A stretch of DNA of 64,000 bases from Rhabdophis nuchalis (lineage: Eukaryota; Chordata; Lepidosauria; Squamata; Natricidae): positions 248,563,919-248,627,918 of the forward strand of contig CM077643.1 in the NCBI GenBank assembly GCA_039707465.1, read 5' to 3'. The position numbers and the translations under genes were made by a program. The notes under the pieces are model-generated. The model saw only the letters and a program-made list of their open reading frames with translations, made no database searches and was not told where the DNA came from. Of this stretch, positions 1 to 10,511 are shown in pieces (positions within the stretch are counted from its first letter, which is position 1; every line of letters starts with the position of its first letter).

Positions 1-330
1 TCTTTGTGGACAAACTGTAGCTATACCGGGAGCATTCTGAGTCTTTCCAGCTAAAATAACTTGCAGGGTTTTTTAAAATGATTTTTAATATTGCATTTTA
101 TACAGAACTTACAAAGTTCAAATTCTCTGACAGTTGCTTTGCAGCCATTTGCAAAGGTTTAGTACATAGATATCCCAAACTCTTAAATCAATCTTTTGAA
201 AAAGTATTCTCTGGAAATTCCCTGGACCTAATCCTATGCTTTTCTTGTACATTCAGTCATCCAAACTTACAGCACTGTTAATAGAATGGTCTATGTACTG
301 AGTTAATCTTTCATGGATAACTCTGACAGG
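1..330. other. Non-coding, nothing recognised
   Basis: A/T-rich sequence. I see no repeat family, splice-flanked exon or RNA gene. The short open frames have no recognisable protein features. Confidence 0.6.
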
Positions 331-480
331 TCCTCTCCAGAAGTTGTAAATCCTCCAACATTTGAAGTTTTTAAGACGATGTTGGGTATCCATTTGTCTG
401 AGGTGGTGTAGGGTTTTCTGCCTAAGCAGGGAGTTGGACTAGAAGGCCTCTAAGGTCCCTTCCAACCTTGTTATTCTAAG
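331..480 (+). mobile_element. CR1 LINE, 3' end fragment
   Basis: This is the last part of a CR1 non-LTR retrotransposon, severely 5'-truncated. It begins in the end of the reverse-transcriptase frame (CCAGAAGTTGTAAATCCTCC), continues through TTTTTAAGACGATGTTGG and ends in the typical squamate tail GGGAGTTGGACTAGAAGG followed by CCTTCCAACCTTGTTATTCT. At least seven other copies of the family lie in the window and share this tail. The copy is diverged and cannot be functional. Confidence 0.85.
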
Positions 481-1867
481 GTTACATATCCAGCTTGCAA
501 AATGAGTATTCAATAGCTACAAAAGTCATGGCAGGCTAAAATGACCATCATACCCTCTGCTTCTAAGAGGCACACTGTGAATATCACTACTTGTATTCTC
601 AGTATGGAGGTATCATGAGTTTTGGAGGAATTTCATAGAGTGCAAAAGGTGAAAAATATTCAGGGAAACAAAGATGAGTTGACCACACATCATGGGCCTT
701 TCTCTCTTGTGGTTGTATAAGTTTATCCATCTATCCCTGGGTCAGCATGTGTGTGTATGTGTGTGTAAAAGAAGTTCTGCTAACAGAACACCATCTAAGC
801 ATGAAGTTGCTGATCTTTGTCTTGCTTCATTGCTACTGTTCCCAGCCACTGCCAGCCAAGGTGATGACTGACAAAGCCTAACAAATTTTATACAATCCGA
901 GGCTGCCATTGAAGGATGTTAGACACAAGGTAAAAAACTACCCTAACACCTACAGCTAAGGATAACTTCAGCCTGCTTTACCGATGGGCCAAATGGGGAT
1001 GAAGGATGATAGATATTTGTGGAAGGCTGATTGTTGGTCTTAGAACAAAATGAAGACAGAGGAAGAAACACTGGATAAAGTTGCAGGGGGTAGAATTCTA
1101 GAAATCCCTGTAGCAACATTTTATTGTAGGGGTCTGCTTATGGAAACAGTGAAGGGAAAGACATGAATTGGGAGAGAGCCCACGAACTATCCGCATGCCT
1201 GAAAGCATTAAAATAGGGAGACCAAGTAGATATTTCTACCTTCAATAAACTATGCCAAGTATCTGGGAGCGGACTGCATTCAAGTGCTGTGGGCTGTGTC
1301 CTATATATCTAACTCTATGAAAGGAAGGAAAAGTTACAAATTTCAGAGGTGTCATGAAAAGACAGGAATACACACCTACCTACATACTACTTTTCTTTCT
1401 TTTTTCTTCTAGTCATTCCAAAAGGGAAATATATGAGTGGGAAGGTTTCCCTGTAGTTCACACCTGGTGGGGCCAAACAAAAAGACAAGATATCGTCCAG
1501 TGTTCTGTCATCTTTTTATCTTAGTCATAAATCAAAGAATTTTTTTTTCTGATTCAGGTCCAAGGAGGTGATCAGTCAGATACAGCTTCCCCCAGATCAC
1601 TGCCTCACGATCTTCTCAGCTACGATTAGGACTCATTTCGTTTGAAAACAGATTTCAGTGCAAGCTGAGAAATCTGTTATTTATAAGTCCACCAAGGGAT
1701 GTTAATCCTGGGTTGCGGGGGTGGGGAGGGCAAGGCAAATGATGGGAATGGTGCAATGGAGGGGGAGAGCAGTGAATGCAGACCAGAATAAACTTTGCAA
1801 AGGCAACATGTGGAAATCGAACATCTTGAGCTGGGTTTTTTGACTGAACATTTGATGCTGCCAAGAA
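481..1867. other. Mostly unique non-coding DNA
   Basis: No transposon or exon recognised. There is a small TG-rich stretch near 750-768. A G-rich run near 1720-1770 produces spurious minus-strand open frames. Confidence 0.5.
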
Positions 1868-1958
1868 TTTTTGTTGTATACCATCCAGAGTTTCTTATTT
1901 GTGAGATGGGCGGCTACACAAACTAGTTTAAAAAAAATAAAAATAATAAAAATAATCT
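1868..1958 (+). mobile_element. L2-like LINE/SINE 3' tail fragment
   Basis: A short fragment with the signature TGTGAGATGGGCGGCTACAC followed by an A-rich AAAATAATAA tail, typical of the last 60-90 bp of L2-type elements. A related tail occurs near 33683-33770. It is too short to assign a family firmly. Confidence 0.45.
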
Positions 1959-2102
1959 CTGTTATTACATTTTTATGTGCTGCAATAAAAAAAAGAGAGA
2001 AATCAATCCAGGATTAACTAGTTATGTTTACTTAAAGTTTTTTTGGGCCCAGATTAATCCAAGGCAAGGTAATGGCCCTTCATTGAAACCTACCACTTAA
2101 TT

Positions 2103-2326
2103 CAGGGGTAGTCAACCTTTTTATACCTACCGCCCACTTTTGTATCTCCGTTAGTAGTAAAATTTTCTAACCACCCACCGGTTCCACAGTAATGGTGATT
2201 TATAAAGTAGGGAAGTCAATTAAATTTAAAAAATGGAAAGTGCTTCAGTATCGGACAAAACTCCTACCGCCCACCATGAAAGCTGGAAGGCCCACTAGTG
2301 GGCAGTAGGGACCAGGTTGACTACCA
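2103..2326. mobile_element. hAT-type MITE with TIRs
   Basis: A non-autonomous DNA transposon. The left end starts CAGGGGTAGTCAACCT and the right end reads AGGTTGACTACCACT, so the termini are inverted copies. Both arms also share CCGCCCAC / GTGGGCAGTAGG just inside. There is no transposase, so it would be mobilised by an autonomous hAT. The expected 8-bp duplication cannot be confirmed because an L2 tail abuts the right end. Confidence 0.7.
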
Positions 2327-2546
2327 CTATTTATTTTATTTTATTTATTTATTTTTATTTTATTAAATTTATAGACCGCCCCCTCTCCCCCATGGGGACT
2401 CAGGGCGGTGCACAGGAAATTAAAAATCCAATAAATACAACAATATACAAAATACAAAGTATTAAAACTGAATTAAATTACCCCTGTGCTAAAATCAATA
2501 TTAAAACCCCTAAAACCCTAACAATTACCCCTTAAAATTCAGATTA
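2327..2546 (-). mobile_element. L2 LINE, 3' UTR and tail (minus)
   Basis: This is an L2-type 3' UTR in reverse. It starts with a TTTATTTTATTT tail, then AGACCGCCCCCTCTCCCC, GGGACTCAGGGCGGTGCACA and CCTGTGCTAAAAT. The same blocks, in either orientation, occur in the L2 copies at 6499, 13960, 16303, 18126, 36991 and 37844. No coding part is retained. It abuts the hAT element on its left, so it probably landed at the edge of that element. Confidence 0.8.
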
Positions 2547-4271
2547 ATTAATAATAATTAATTTCTTTTTGCGGCTAGATATATAAAAAATTAGGCCTGA
2601 TTTAATTGATAATCTGCCACTCCATGGCTAAGGCTACATCCTGGATTTCCTTGCTCCTGGTTGTATATAAGAGCTTAGATAAGGTTGTATATAAGTTAGT
2701 CTGATGTAATCAAGAATCTGCTAGACTAGGGCTGGGAGACCCAGGTTCTACTCTTAAGAAGATGAACTAGCTGGTCACTTTGGCCAGTCACTATCTCAGT
2801 CCTAGCCTGGAAAGTAAAAAATCCCCATCTATCTGGCAATATACATAGGACCAACATACTCTATACATAACTACCCATAACCTTCAATGAAGAGGTTTTC
2901 ATTCTGCAGTGGATTGTTTTGAATTGCTAATAACTACCCACAGGTATTTCCATATATGGATGCCCTTGCACAAGGACCTTTCTACATGCTTATAGTGACA
3001 GAGATTCAGGAAGAATCATTTCTAACAAGTTCCTTTTGGACCCATTCCTAGTTTGTTTCTGGGTTGTCCATGTCCATATGGACTTTTAGAGCAAAGTTTA
3101 GTGGAGTCCAGAAGACTCAACTCACAGTTAAATAATATGGTCTGGATGTTTTCGATTCAGTCTTGGGTGTCTTTAGACATGTCTTGGTGACTATTCCTTG
3201 TCAAAGAAGTTAACATGGGATTAGATGGATCAATAGTTTACCACAGGATCCATGTGTGTAATTCAAGGGTTGATAAACTTATTGCCTTGTAGGTGTTCTG
3301 AAATACAGTTCCCAATAGCTTTTGTTAGCATGGCCAATGATGATAAACACAGGGAGTTGGAATTCAGCAACATATGGAGATCTGCAGAGTCTCCATTTTA
3401 GGTTTGACTAGTTTGAGGATTTGGGCCAGAATCTGGCAAAGGTAAAAATGAACAAGAGAAGACATTGAACCTAAGGAAGAATTTGTGCATTTAACAGCTC
3501 TGTGCATTAGAGGAAAAGACCTCGAATTACAAGTCAACATATTTCCCACATGCTTCTATGGGTAGCATATCTGGAGACATCTGGTTAGGGAAAATTATAC
3601 TATGTAAAAGTAAAAATCCTTAAAATATAAAATACTTTTCACAAACACAGCAAGAGCTAAAACATTTTCTTGAGTTATCTCTTTTTTGTGGGGGAATGAG
3701 TATGATGTAATATCCATTTATTTATAGATGTTTTGATTTCTGAACTGAACATTGCTGCACAAATATCTTGATAAAACTCTTCCTTCCAAGGCAGCTTCAG
3801 GATGTTTTGCACAAATACTAAGTCCATCCATCCATCCATCCATCTATCCATCCTCCTCCTAACCTTTTTCAAATAGTATTTCTTTAATAAATATATATTT
3901 TAAGGGACACAATCTAATTAAAATTAACCTATTTAATTTATGCTTAACAACAACATGACTTTACCAAGATATGGCTTAGTGTTACGTAACTCCATGCAAT
4001 AAAATTAGTTCACAGTTTTTTAACAGCCAAACTTGTAAACAATTACTTGCAACAAAAGCCCAAACCCATACATATTTAAAAACAATGCCATGTAATATGG
4101 CCAAGTACTCCTACATTGACAAGTACAAGAAAACTGGAATTACCCTTGAAAAGTAAGATGGAATAGTGAGGTCAATCATTAACCCATTAGTTAACTAGCA
4201 AAGTCTTTTAACCCATTTCAGAGGCCATCAGACTGACAGGCAAAGGAGGGAGGGAGCCTTGAAAGTCTAGA
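2547..4271. other. Unique non-coding DNA with a small CCAT array
   Basis: No gene or transposon recognised. A short CCAT/CTAT tetranucleotide array occupies about 3823-3855. The rest is A/T-rich unique sequence. Confidence 0.5.
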
Positions 4272-4330
4272 ACCGTGATGGGGAACCTATGGCATGTGTG
4301 CCAGATGCCCTCTCTGTGGGCACACACATA
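4272..4330 (+). mobile_element. hAT MITE left end, partial
   Basis: The sequence GTGATGGGGAACCTATGGCA followed by TGTGCCA matches the left end of the CAGTGATGGCGAACC family (complete copies at 20583 and 39486). I could not find the corresponding right terminus, so this is treated as a broken copy of uncertain extent. Confidence 0.5.
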
Positions 4331-4671
4331 ATCGCCCCAGCCCAGCTCCAAACGGGTTTTTCCATTGCGTTTCCCTCAATTCCAACTTCTCATGAAAAAA
4401 AAAAAAAGATTTCACCAAGTTGGAATTGATTGAGTGAACTTTTTTAGTCATGCGCTTCACAATTGAGGGGTGTGTGTGCTTTTCCTCCTCCTGAAGCCCA
4501 TTACAACGAGGAGCCACAATGTGTCAGCTCGGCTTGGCAAAAAAAGCAGTTGCTTTTTCTGCAGAGCTGCCTGTGTTGGGATGCCCTGCCTTCCCACCAG
4601 CCAGCTGAGTGTGGCCGCGCTGCTCCTGGGCTCATCAGCCTTCAGATGTCATTCCCAGCACTAGTTCAGGG

Positions 4672-4816
4672 GAGAACAGAGAGGGAGGCAGAGGGGAGAA
4701 GGGAAAGAGGGCGGAGAGAAAAAGAAAGAGATGGAGGGAAAGAGAAGAAGAGGGTGAGGGAAAGAGGGAAAGAAAGAGATGGGGAAAGAGGGAGGAAAAG
4801 AGAAAAAGAAATGATA
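4672..4816 (+). repeat. Polypurine (GGGAAAGAG-type) tract
   Basis: About 145 bp composed almost only of A and G, built from degenerate AGAGGGAAAGAG-like units. Every frame through it yields low-complexity Arg/Glu/Lys or Ser/Leu/Phe peptides, which explains the overlapping open frames here. No gene is inferred. Confidence 0.85.
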
Positions 4817-5345
4817 TTACAAAAGTTTTTCTTTTTTGTTGTTGCTAAACATAATCTTTCAAAAGCAGGAAAAAAATGGAGAGACATAAAAGTGCATTTA
4901 TCACATTTTTCTTAGAACAATTAGCTGAACTCTGCCTTGTTTATCATTATTTTGGGTAGTAAATCCTCAGTATTCAGGTTAAATTGACGTGTTGGCACTT
5001 TGCAATAAATAAGTGGGTTTTGGGTTGTAGTTTGGGAACTTGGTCTCTAAAAAGTTCAAGTGAGGAACCTCCAGCCTTGGAGGGAGTAGCAGGGGAAAAA
5101 GGGTCCTGCTTAGATCAAACAGAACTGTAAGGAAAAAATAATCTGAAGTGTTTGTGCTGAAAGGGTGGAGAAGAGAGGAGATAAATGTACTATTAACACT
5201 CTTGCTCTAATCAGCGGGATGGTAAAATGCCTATCCTTGGATAGGATTATACTCCCAATTTTTGGAAACAGAGCGCTACATTTTTATATGATATTCTATT
5301 CTAATAGAAAAAAATGTGGTTTTACAGGGCATGGCTAATCTTCAC

Positions 5346-5442
5346 TACCGTATTTTTCGGACTATAAGACGCACCAAAGTATAAGACACACCCATATTTT
5401 TCAGGACAAAAGATGCATCTTATACTCTGAAAAATACGGTTA
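5346..5442. mobile_element. Short palindromic TIR MITE
   Basis: A ~95-bp element whose arms are inverted copies: left CCGTATTTTTCGGACTATAA, right TTATACTCTGAAAAATACGG. It belongs to the very short MITEs described as 'actataagacgcac' repeats. The exact duplication cannot be resolved because T/A bases flank both ends. The superfamily (Tc1/mariner-like or other) is uncertain. Confidence 0.7.
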
Positions 5443-5792
5443 ATTCTGTTGATTCCCCTGATTTGGGCTGCAACTGGGCAGATTGTTCTTGTGCACTGTA
5501 ATGACTGGAGGGTCAGTAGTTCCTTCCACAAAGAGATTCACTTGCTGAGCATAGAGTCTACTTTGACACATGAAAAATAGCATTTAGGACTACTCTATTT
5601 CCATAGAGACGCAAACATTATTATGCCAGAAATATGCCATCTGATGCTCTCTCAATATTTTGATTCCACTTTGCACAATTCCTTGTCTTCAGCAAGGCTG
5701 AGTTCGGTGATAGGAAGCAGCTGAAAAGTATCAAGGTGCTTATTCTAAATGTATTTTTAAGTAGAATTAGTTTTCCTATTTGCTGAAGATTA

Positions 5793-6155
5793 GCATAGGG
5801 CGAACCTATGGCATGCAGAACCATTTCTTAGGGCACACGAGGTGTTGCCCTATCAGCTCCAGCACGCATGTGTGCGCTGGCCATATGATTAAGGCCTTCT
5901 TTTGAGGCTGTTTTTCTCCCTCTGGAGGCTTCAGGGAAGCTCCTGAAGCCTCTGGAGGTGGAGAGGGGAACTTGTTTTCACCCTCCCCAGGCTCCTAGAA
6001 AGCCTCTGGAGCCTGGGGAGGGTGAAAAAAGCGCACCAAAAGCAGAGGGTCGCGCACATAGCATTATGGGTGTGGCATACCCACACACGACCCCCCTGCA
6101 CTCCCCCCGCTTTTGGCACGCGAGCCAAAAAAGGTTAGCCATCACTGGCATAGGG
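5793..6155. mobile_element. hAT MITE with 8-bp TSD GCATAGGG
   Basis: A non-autonomous hAT element (5801-6147). It is flanked by perfect 8-bp direct repeats GCATAGGG at 5793-5800 and 6148-6155. The right end GGTTAGCCATCACTG matches the family terminus. The left end begins at CGAACCTATGGCA, so the first ~9 bases of the expected CAGTGATGGCGAACC end are missing. GC-rich inner arms (GCTCCTGAAGCCTCTGGAGG and relatives) are also family features. It has no transposase. Confidence 0.85.
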
Positions 6156-6225
6156 TGTACACATGAGCACATGCCCACACAATCAAAAAGGATTTTGATT
6201 TATAATGATCTATATAGGAGTTAGG

Positions 6226-6278
6226 AGAATGGATAGATGGATGGATGGATGGATGGATGGATGGATAGATAGATGCAT

Positions 6279-6346
<68 letters not shown>

Positions 6347-6358
6347 CAGATGATAGAG
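6226..6358 (+). repeat. GGAT then GATA microsatellite
   Basis: A compound tetranucleotide array: seven or so ATGG units switch into a long run of GATA units with a few interruptions (GATGCATGATA). Length is about 130 bp. GATA arrays are prominent in snake genomes. Confidence 0.95.
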
Positions 6359-6414
6359 GTGGAGATAGATTTATAGATTTTAAAGCCATGTTGCACTTGG
6401 GATGGAGATCCCCC

Positions 6415-6498
6415 CTCCCTCTGTCTGACACACACTCTCTCCCCCCTTTCCATCTGTCTGTCTCTTTGTCTGTCTATCTGTCTCTCTCTCACACACAC
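6415..6498 (+). repeat. CT-rich simple repeat, left of L2
   Basis: A degenerate TCTGTC/CTCTCT tract. A similar tract resumes immediately after the L2 tail (6966-7025), so the L2 appears to have inserted into a pre-existing CT-rich microsatellite. Confidence 0.8.
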
Positions 6499-6965
6499 TG
6501 CGAGACCGCATCCTACCTCATACATCCCTGCGGCCGATTCGCTCCCACAGAGAGGGACTTCTCCGGGTGCCGTCCACTAGGCAATGCCAGCGGGCGACTC
6601 CCAGGGGAAGGGCCTTCTCTGTGGTGGGCCCAACCCTCTGGAACGACCTACCCCCCGACCTCAGAACAACCATGGACCTCCGCACCTTCCGCCAGAAATT
6701 AAAGACACTCCTGTTCCATCAGGCCGGTTTGGCCTAAGTTATTTACCTAGCCTTCAGTCTGTATTATAAATTGTTTTAATTGGGTTTTTAAGGGATTATG
6801 TTTTAACTATTTAAATTTTAGCACAGGGATAATCTATTTAATTCAATATTAATTATTTATATTTTGTATTGTGTTTGTTTTAAACTTCCTGTGCACCGCC
6901 CCGGGTCCCTTCGGGGAGAGGGTGCGATTATATAAATTTTATAAATAATAAATAATAATAATAAT
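6499..6965 (+). mobile_element. L2 LINE, 3' end with RT C-terminus and AAT tail
   Basis: A 5'-truncated L2-type LINE. The coding part corresponds to the C-terminal segment seen in the other copies (RSHREGLLRVP...RAFSVAGPSLWNDLPP), here split over frames by small indels. It is followed by a 3' UTR with TTTTAGCACAGGGATAAT, CTGTGCACCGCCCCGGGTCC and GGGGAGAGGGTGCG, and ends in AATAATAATAAT. It is not functional. Confidence 0.85.
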
Positions 6966-7025
6966 ACTGTCTCTGTCTCTCCCTGTCTCCCTGTCTCTCT
7001 CTCATCTCTTATCTATCTCTTATAT
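6966..7025 (+). repeat. CT-rich simple repeat, right of L2
   Basis: CTGTCTCTGTCTCTCCCTGT-type repeat continuing the tract found left of the L2 insertion. Confidence 0.75.
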
Positions 7026-8400
7026 TCAAGTGAACTATGGCTTTAAAGTCTCTTGGGAAAAGTCAGGAGCCATGCTAGAATTTAAAGGCGATCTGAATTC
7101 TTTTTTAGTTACTTCTCAGACATCTCCTGATTTATTGGTATTAATTAATTAATCTCCTGATTAGTATTATTAATTTATGAGAGGCATCTCCTGTAGGTGT
7201 ATATCTGTGTGCGTATGGGTATGGGTATTGTGCAAGCAGGTTCAAAGGGGTTTAGAGGGATTAGCTGTGTCTGATATAGAAAACTGTATAACATTGGTTT
7301 CTAGTCTTAAGTCAGCATTAGGAAATCTTGGTCAATGGGGAATTCCACTCAGATTTCTAGTGTACTTTTGGGTCATAACCAAATGTATTGTGGTTATAAA
7401 TGGATTGAGTATTGTGAGCCAAATTCATTCCGGGAGAAACCTGATTGAACTCAATAGATTCTGCAGGACGTTTTTGTACTGAAGTCCGTTGGCTCACTTT
7501 AGGCAAATGTATGCTGCTGCTTTCACTTCTTCATTTGTCTTGCTGTTAAACCAAAGATCGTCTTCTCCTTTCATATGAAAAATTTCTGTGAGTGAGGTTG
7601 ATGTGGAAGAGCTCCTTCATCTGAAGAGAGATTAAGATTGTTGTAAAGTTTTCTCTGTTCTCCGGTCGAAGTTCCTTTAGAGTGAGGCCAGATAAAAGAC
7701 ACACCAGTGAATCCAGCGTCTTATATCTGACATCTGTAGGATGAGATTTCTTCTTGCGTTGGCTGAGGTCCATAAAACTGTTAAACCTAAACTTGATTTG
7801 GATTTCAGCCAATTTAATCTGACAACGGGATTTACATTCCAATCCTAATCATTTGACCTGATGGATGTGGCCTGATATTTTTTGCAAAACGAGTACAACA
7901 TCGCATCTGGCAAAGCACTGGATCTTCTGATCGAGACATTAAGAGGCCTAAATCCAAATGCCACAACTAATTAATTCATTTGTAGCAGGGATATACTCAA
8001 GATGTTTGAAAGCAAATCTATTTCTCAGTGAGGCATGGCGCTGGATCCATATCGTTTCTATCCACTAAGGGGTTTGGCATCCTCTCTCCCTTTTGCTTTT
8101 ATCTCTGTAGCAGCTTTGCAAGATGGGCTTAAATAAGAGCCAAACTGGATCAAGCTTTGTGGATGAGCAGGAATTTAGACTTTGCTATCTTAGAAATTAG
8201 GGTGGTACAAGAAATGAAGAAAACCTAATACTTTCAGCCGTTCTCTTATATTATGTTTTGGGGTATTTTAAATAAAACACGGGAACTTTTATACTACTGA
8301 CTATTGAGAAATGAGTTTTATTGCGCGCACACACACACACACATCACTGCTTAGTTCATTGCATTTTCTCTTGTCCTGCTTGTGTGGTCTTCTTAGATGT
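7026..8400. other. Unique DNA; unexplained minus-strand ORF
   Basis: No known repeat is visible, apart from a short CA run near 8323-8343. A 98-codon minus-strand open frame at 7546-7842 has ordinary amino-acid composition (SQRKKKSHPTDVRYK, LTLKELRPENRENFT). I do not recognise it, and no splice-framed continuation is obvious. It could be an old retroelement remnant or chance. Confidence 0.4.
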
Positions 8401-8404
8401 ATGT

Positions 8405-8484
8405 GGCTGGCCACTGTATGACACAGAATGTTGGCCTAGATAAGTCTTTGGCTTGATCTAGTTGACATCTTCTCATGTTCTCAT
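8405..8484 (+). mobile_element. Old CR1-like repeat 3' end (plus)
   Basis: GGCCACTGTATGACACAGAA, TTGGCCTAGATAAG, GGCTTGATCTAG and TTCTCATGTTCTCAT resemble the old reptilian repeat tail 'gatgctggactagatgggcc...cctgatccagcaggg...cttatgttctta'. It is heavily diverged, hence the moderate confidence. Confidence 0.5.
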
Positions 8485-8631
8485 TAGGCAACACATTAGC
8501 TTATCACTGATCTACACCAGCAATTCTGCATTTTGAGAGCCTCTCTCCAGTCAGTCAAAAAGCATTTCCAAAGTCTCTCCTGCCCAAATGAAGGATTTAA
8601 AAAAAGGAATATAACACAAACACAGAGGCAA

Positions 8632-8716
8632 TGTCCTGTTGGATTAGATCCTGCTCATCTAACCCAGCAGTCTGTTTTCATAGTGGCCAACCAACTGCAC
8701 AAGGAAGCCAGCTAGT
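8632..8716 (-). mobile_element. Old CR1-like repeat 3' end (minus)
   Basis: The same old family as 8405-8484 but inverted: CTGTTGGATTAGATCCTGCT, CATCTAACCCAGCAGTCTG, ATAGTGGCCAACCA. The two fragments form a facing pair about 150 bp apart. Confidence 0.5.
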
Positions 8717-8741
8717 CTTCCAGCAGATTTTCCATGAATTG

Positions 8742-8894
8742 GTTCAACCCAGGGGTCTGCAAAGTTGGCTCTTTTTAAGACTGGTGGACTTCAACTCCCA
8801 GAATTCCCCAGCCAGCATGGCTGGCTGGGAAATTCTGGGAGTTGAAGTCCACCAGTCTTAAAAAGAGCCAACTTTGCAGACCCCTGGTTCAACC
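8742..8894. mobile_element. Near-perfect palindromic hAT MITE, TSD GTTCAACC
   Basis: The element at 8750-8886 (137 bp) is one long hairpin. CAGGGGTCTGCAAAGTTGGC at the left is exactly inverted at the right, and the arms continue through GACTTCAACTCCCAGAATT to a central AT. Only about one mismatch is visible between arms. Perfect 8-bp duplications GTTCAACC lie at 8742-8749 and 8887-8894. The low arm divergence suggests a recent insertion. No coding capacity. Confidence 0.92.
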
Positions 8895-10186
8895 TTTCAA
8901 GGTATGTGATTTCCTTGACATTCAAGAAAGCTTGCTTCTGACTAGACATGCACAAGGTTTATGTGACGAACTGTCTTTTCCTGGAAATTGTTCATCTCTC
9001 CTTTCCTCTGGACTCATCCTGAGACTTTTAAAAGCTCTGCTAGCCCTAGGACAAAATTATAGGAGTGCTGCTATTGAGTTGAAAAAAATATGAATAATGT
9101 GTATTTATATAATTTCCTCAGCCATCTGACAGCACCAAAAGCACCTAGTCTGACCTTCTCCTTCAATGTGGATGACTGCATTTTCTCCAGGCAGCTTTCC
9201 ATAGGAAAGAACCACTCTTCTTTTTCGAAAGCAAATTAACATTATCGACTCCAACACTGGTGCTTAAAGTAGAGCATCTCTTCCAGAAAGCCATCCAGTC
9301 TTAATTTCAAGATTGTAAGTTGATGATGAATGTTCTATTTCCTTTGTTGGGCTGATCCAGCAGTTACTTATTCTTGTGGTGCAGACAGTTGTTGTCCTTT
9401 TTCCAGTTTCAATTTTTCTAACGTCAGACTCCAGCCATTATCTGTGAGTGTGTACCTTGTTGCTTTGCTCTGCTCCCAGGCTTTTAAATAGCAACACTTC
9501 TTTGGCTTTAAATTTGCATCTGGCTACATTTCAGGCTTGTCTTAAAAGTAATTCCTAAGAAGGAGGAGGAGGAGAGAGAGGGGAAAAAAGAGGGAAAATA
9601 TTCTGACTCGACACTCATCAATCCTCCCTTGTAAATTTTCCCTTTTTCCACGGGGAGATCAATCGCCACATCCTCCCAAACTTCAAAAGCCCATCCTACC
9701 TTTTAATTCTAGCGATATACAGTTATAACGCTTTGAGTTTGAGATAGAGGAGAACGTATTTCATTAGAGAGAGGAGAGCAAGATCCATCAGTGTCCAAAG
9801 CCTGTGACAGATTATGCTAAACTAACAATAGCAAGCTTAGAATTTTAGGACATTGGTGATTCTTTTCCTCCTGGGGAAAAAAAATAAAAATCTAGTTATC
9901 TTTACAAAGGCAAACAGGCAGACTCTAGCATGCCTGCCTGTGCTAATAAAACAGTCTGATTAAATCATTTGAAATTCCAGAAAAAAAAGTAAAGTTATAC
10001 ATTGGCTTCATTTTGTCCCACTGCAACCACTGAAAATGTTGGAGTGTTTGGAACATGCCTTTAGCGTGCACAGACATGATGTGCCTTCTGGATGTGTAAT
10101 ATTAAAATGTGGACTATTTTAAGAAACCTTTAGCGATAAAGCTGAGGATGATGCAATTTAAAATTTAATGTGCCTGCAAGATCCCA
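8895..10186. other. Unique non-coding DNA
   Basis: No repeat or exon recognised. It includes a small GA-rich patch near 9560-9595. Confidence 0.5.
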
Positions 10187-10233
10187 AAGGAGGTGCTTTT
10201 TCAGGAGGCAACTGGACTTTCCTGTTTTTCTTT
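10187..10233 (+). mobile_element. Interspersed repeat, left part split by HAL1-like insert
   Basis: CAAAGGAGGTGCTTTTTCAG, then GGCAACTGGACTTTCCTG. The sequence resumes at 12226 with GAAGGCATTTCG and TCATGCAAGAAGCTTCTTCA after the inserted element. A related copy lies at 34344-34484. The family looks like the 3' region of a Penelope-like or other non-LTR element, but I cannot place it. The last 14 bp (10220-10233) are the left target-site duplication. Confidence 0.6.
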
Positions 10234-10253
10234 TTTTTTTATATTGAAAAAGT

Positions 10254-10259
10254 TTTATT
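10254..10259 (-). promoter_or_regulatory. Polyadenylation signal AATAAA of HAL1-like element
   Basis: AATAAA on the minus strand, about 14 nt before the poly-A tract that ends the element. This position fits a real 3' end rather than truncation. Confidence 0.85.
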
Positions 10260-10511
10260 GGTTTTACATTTTTTAACAGGATAAGGTAATGGTTACAAAG
10301 AAATTTTGAGAGCATTCACGTCAGAGTCATCGGACCTTCCGAGACCTCAAAATACACATTAAAAAAGTTAACATAGAAAACATTTTCCATACCACTACAA
10401 GTTGAAAGCAAGTACATTTACCTAAATTCTCCCTTCCATGCTGTCAGACATTTACAAAAAGTCCGGATAGAAATATTATGCAAAATTGTTCAGGAAAAAA
10501 TCAAGGCAAAG

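Noticed and set aside
4463..4915. 150-codon Arg/Glu/Lys-rich ORF
   Set aside because: Most of it is the polypurine tract; the start lies in unrelated sequence with no homology I recognise.
6142..6525. ORFs rich in Ile-Tyr-Leu-Ser repeats
   Set aside because: Translation of the GATA/GGAT array.
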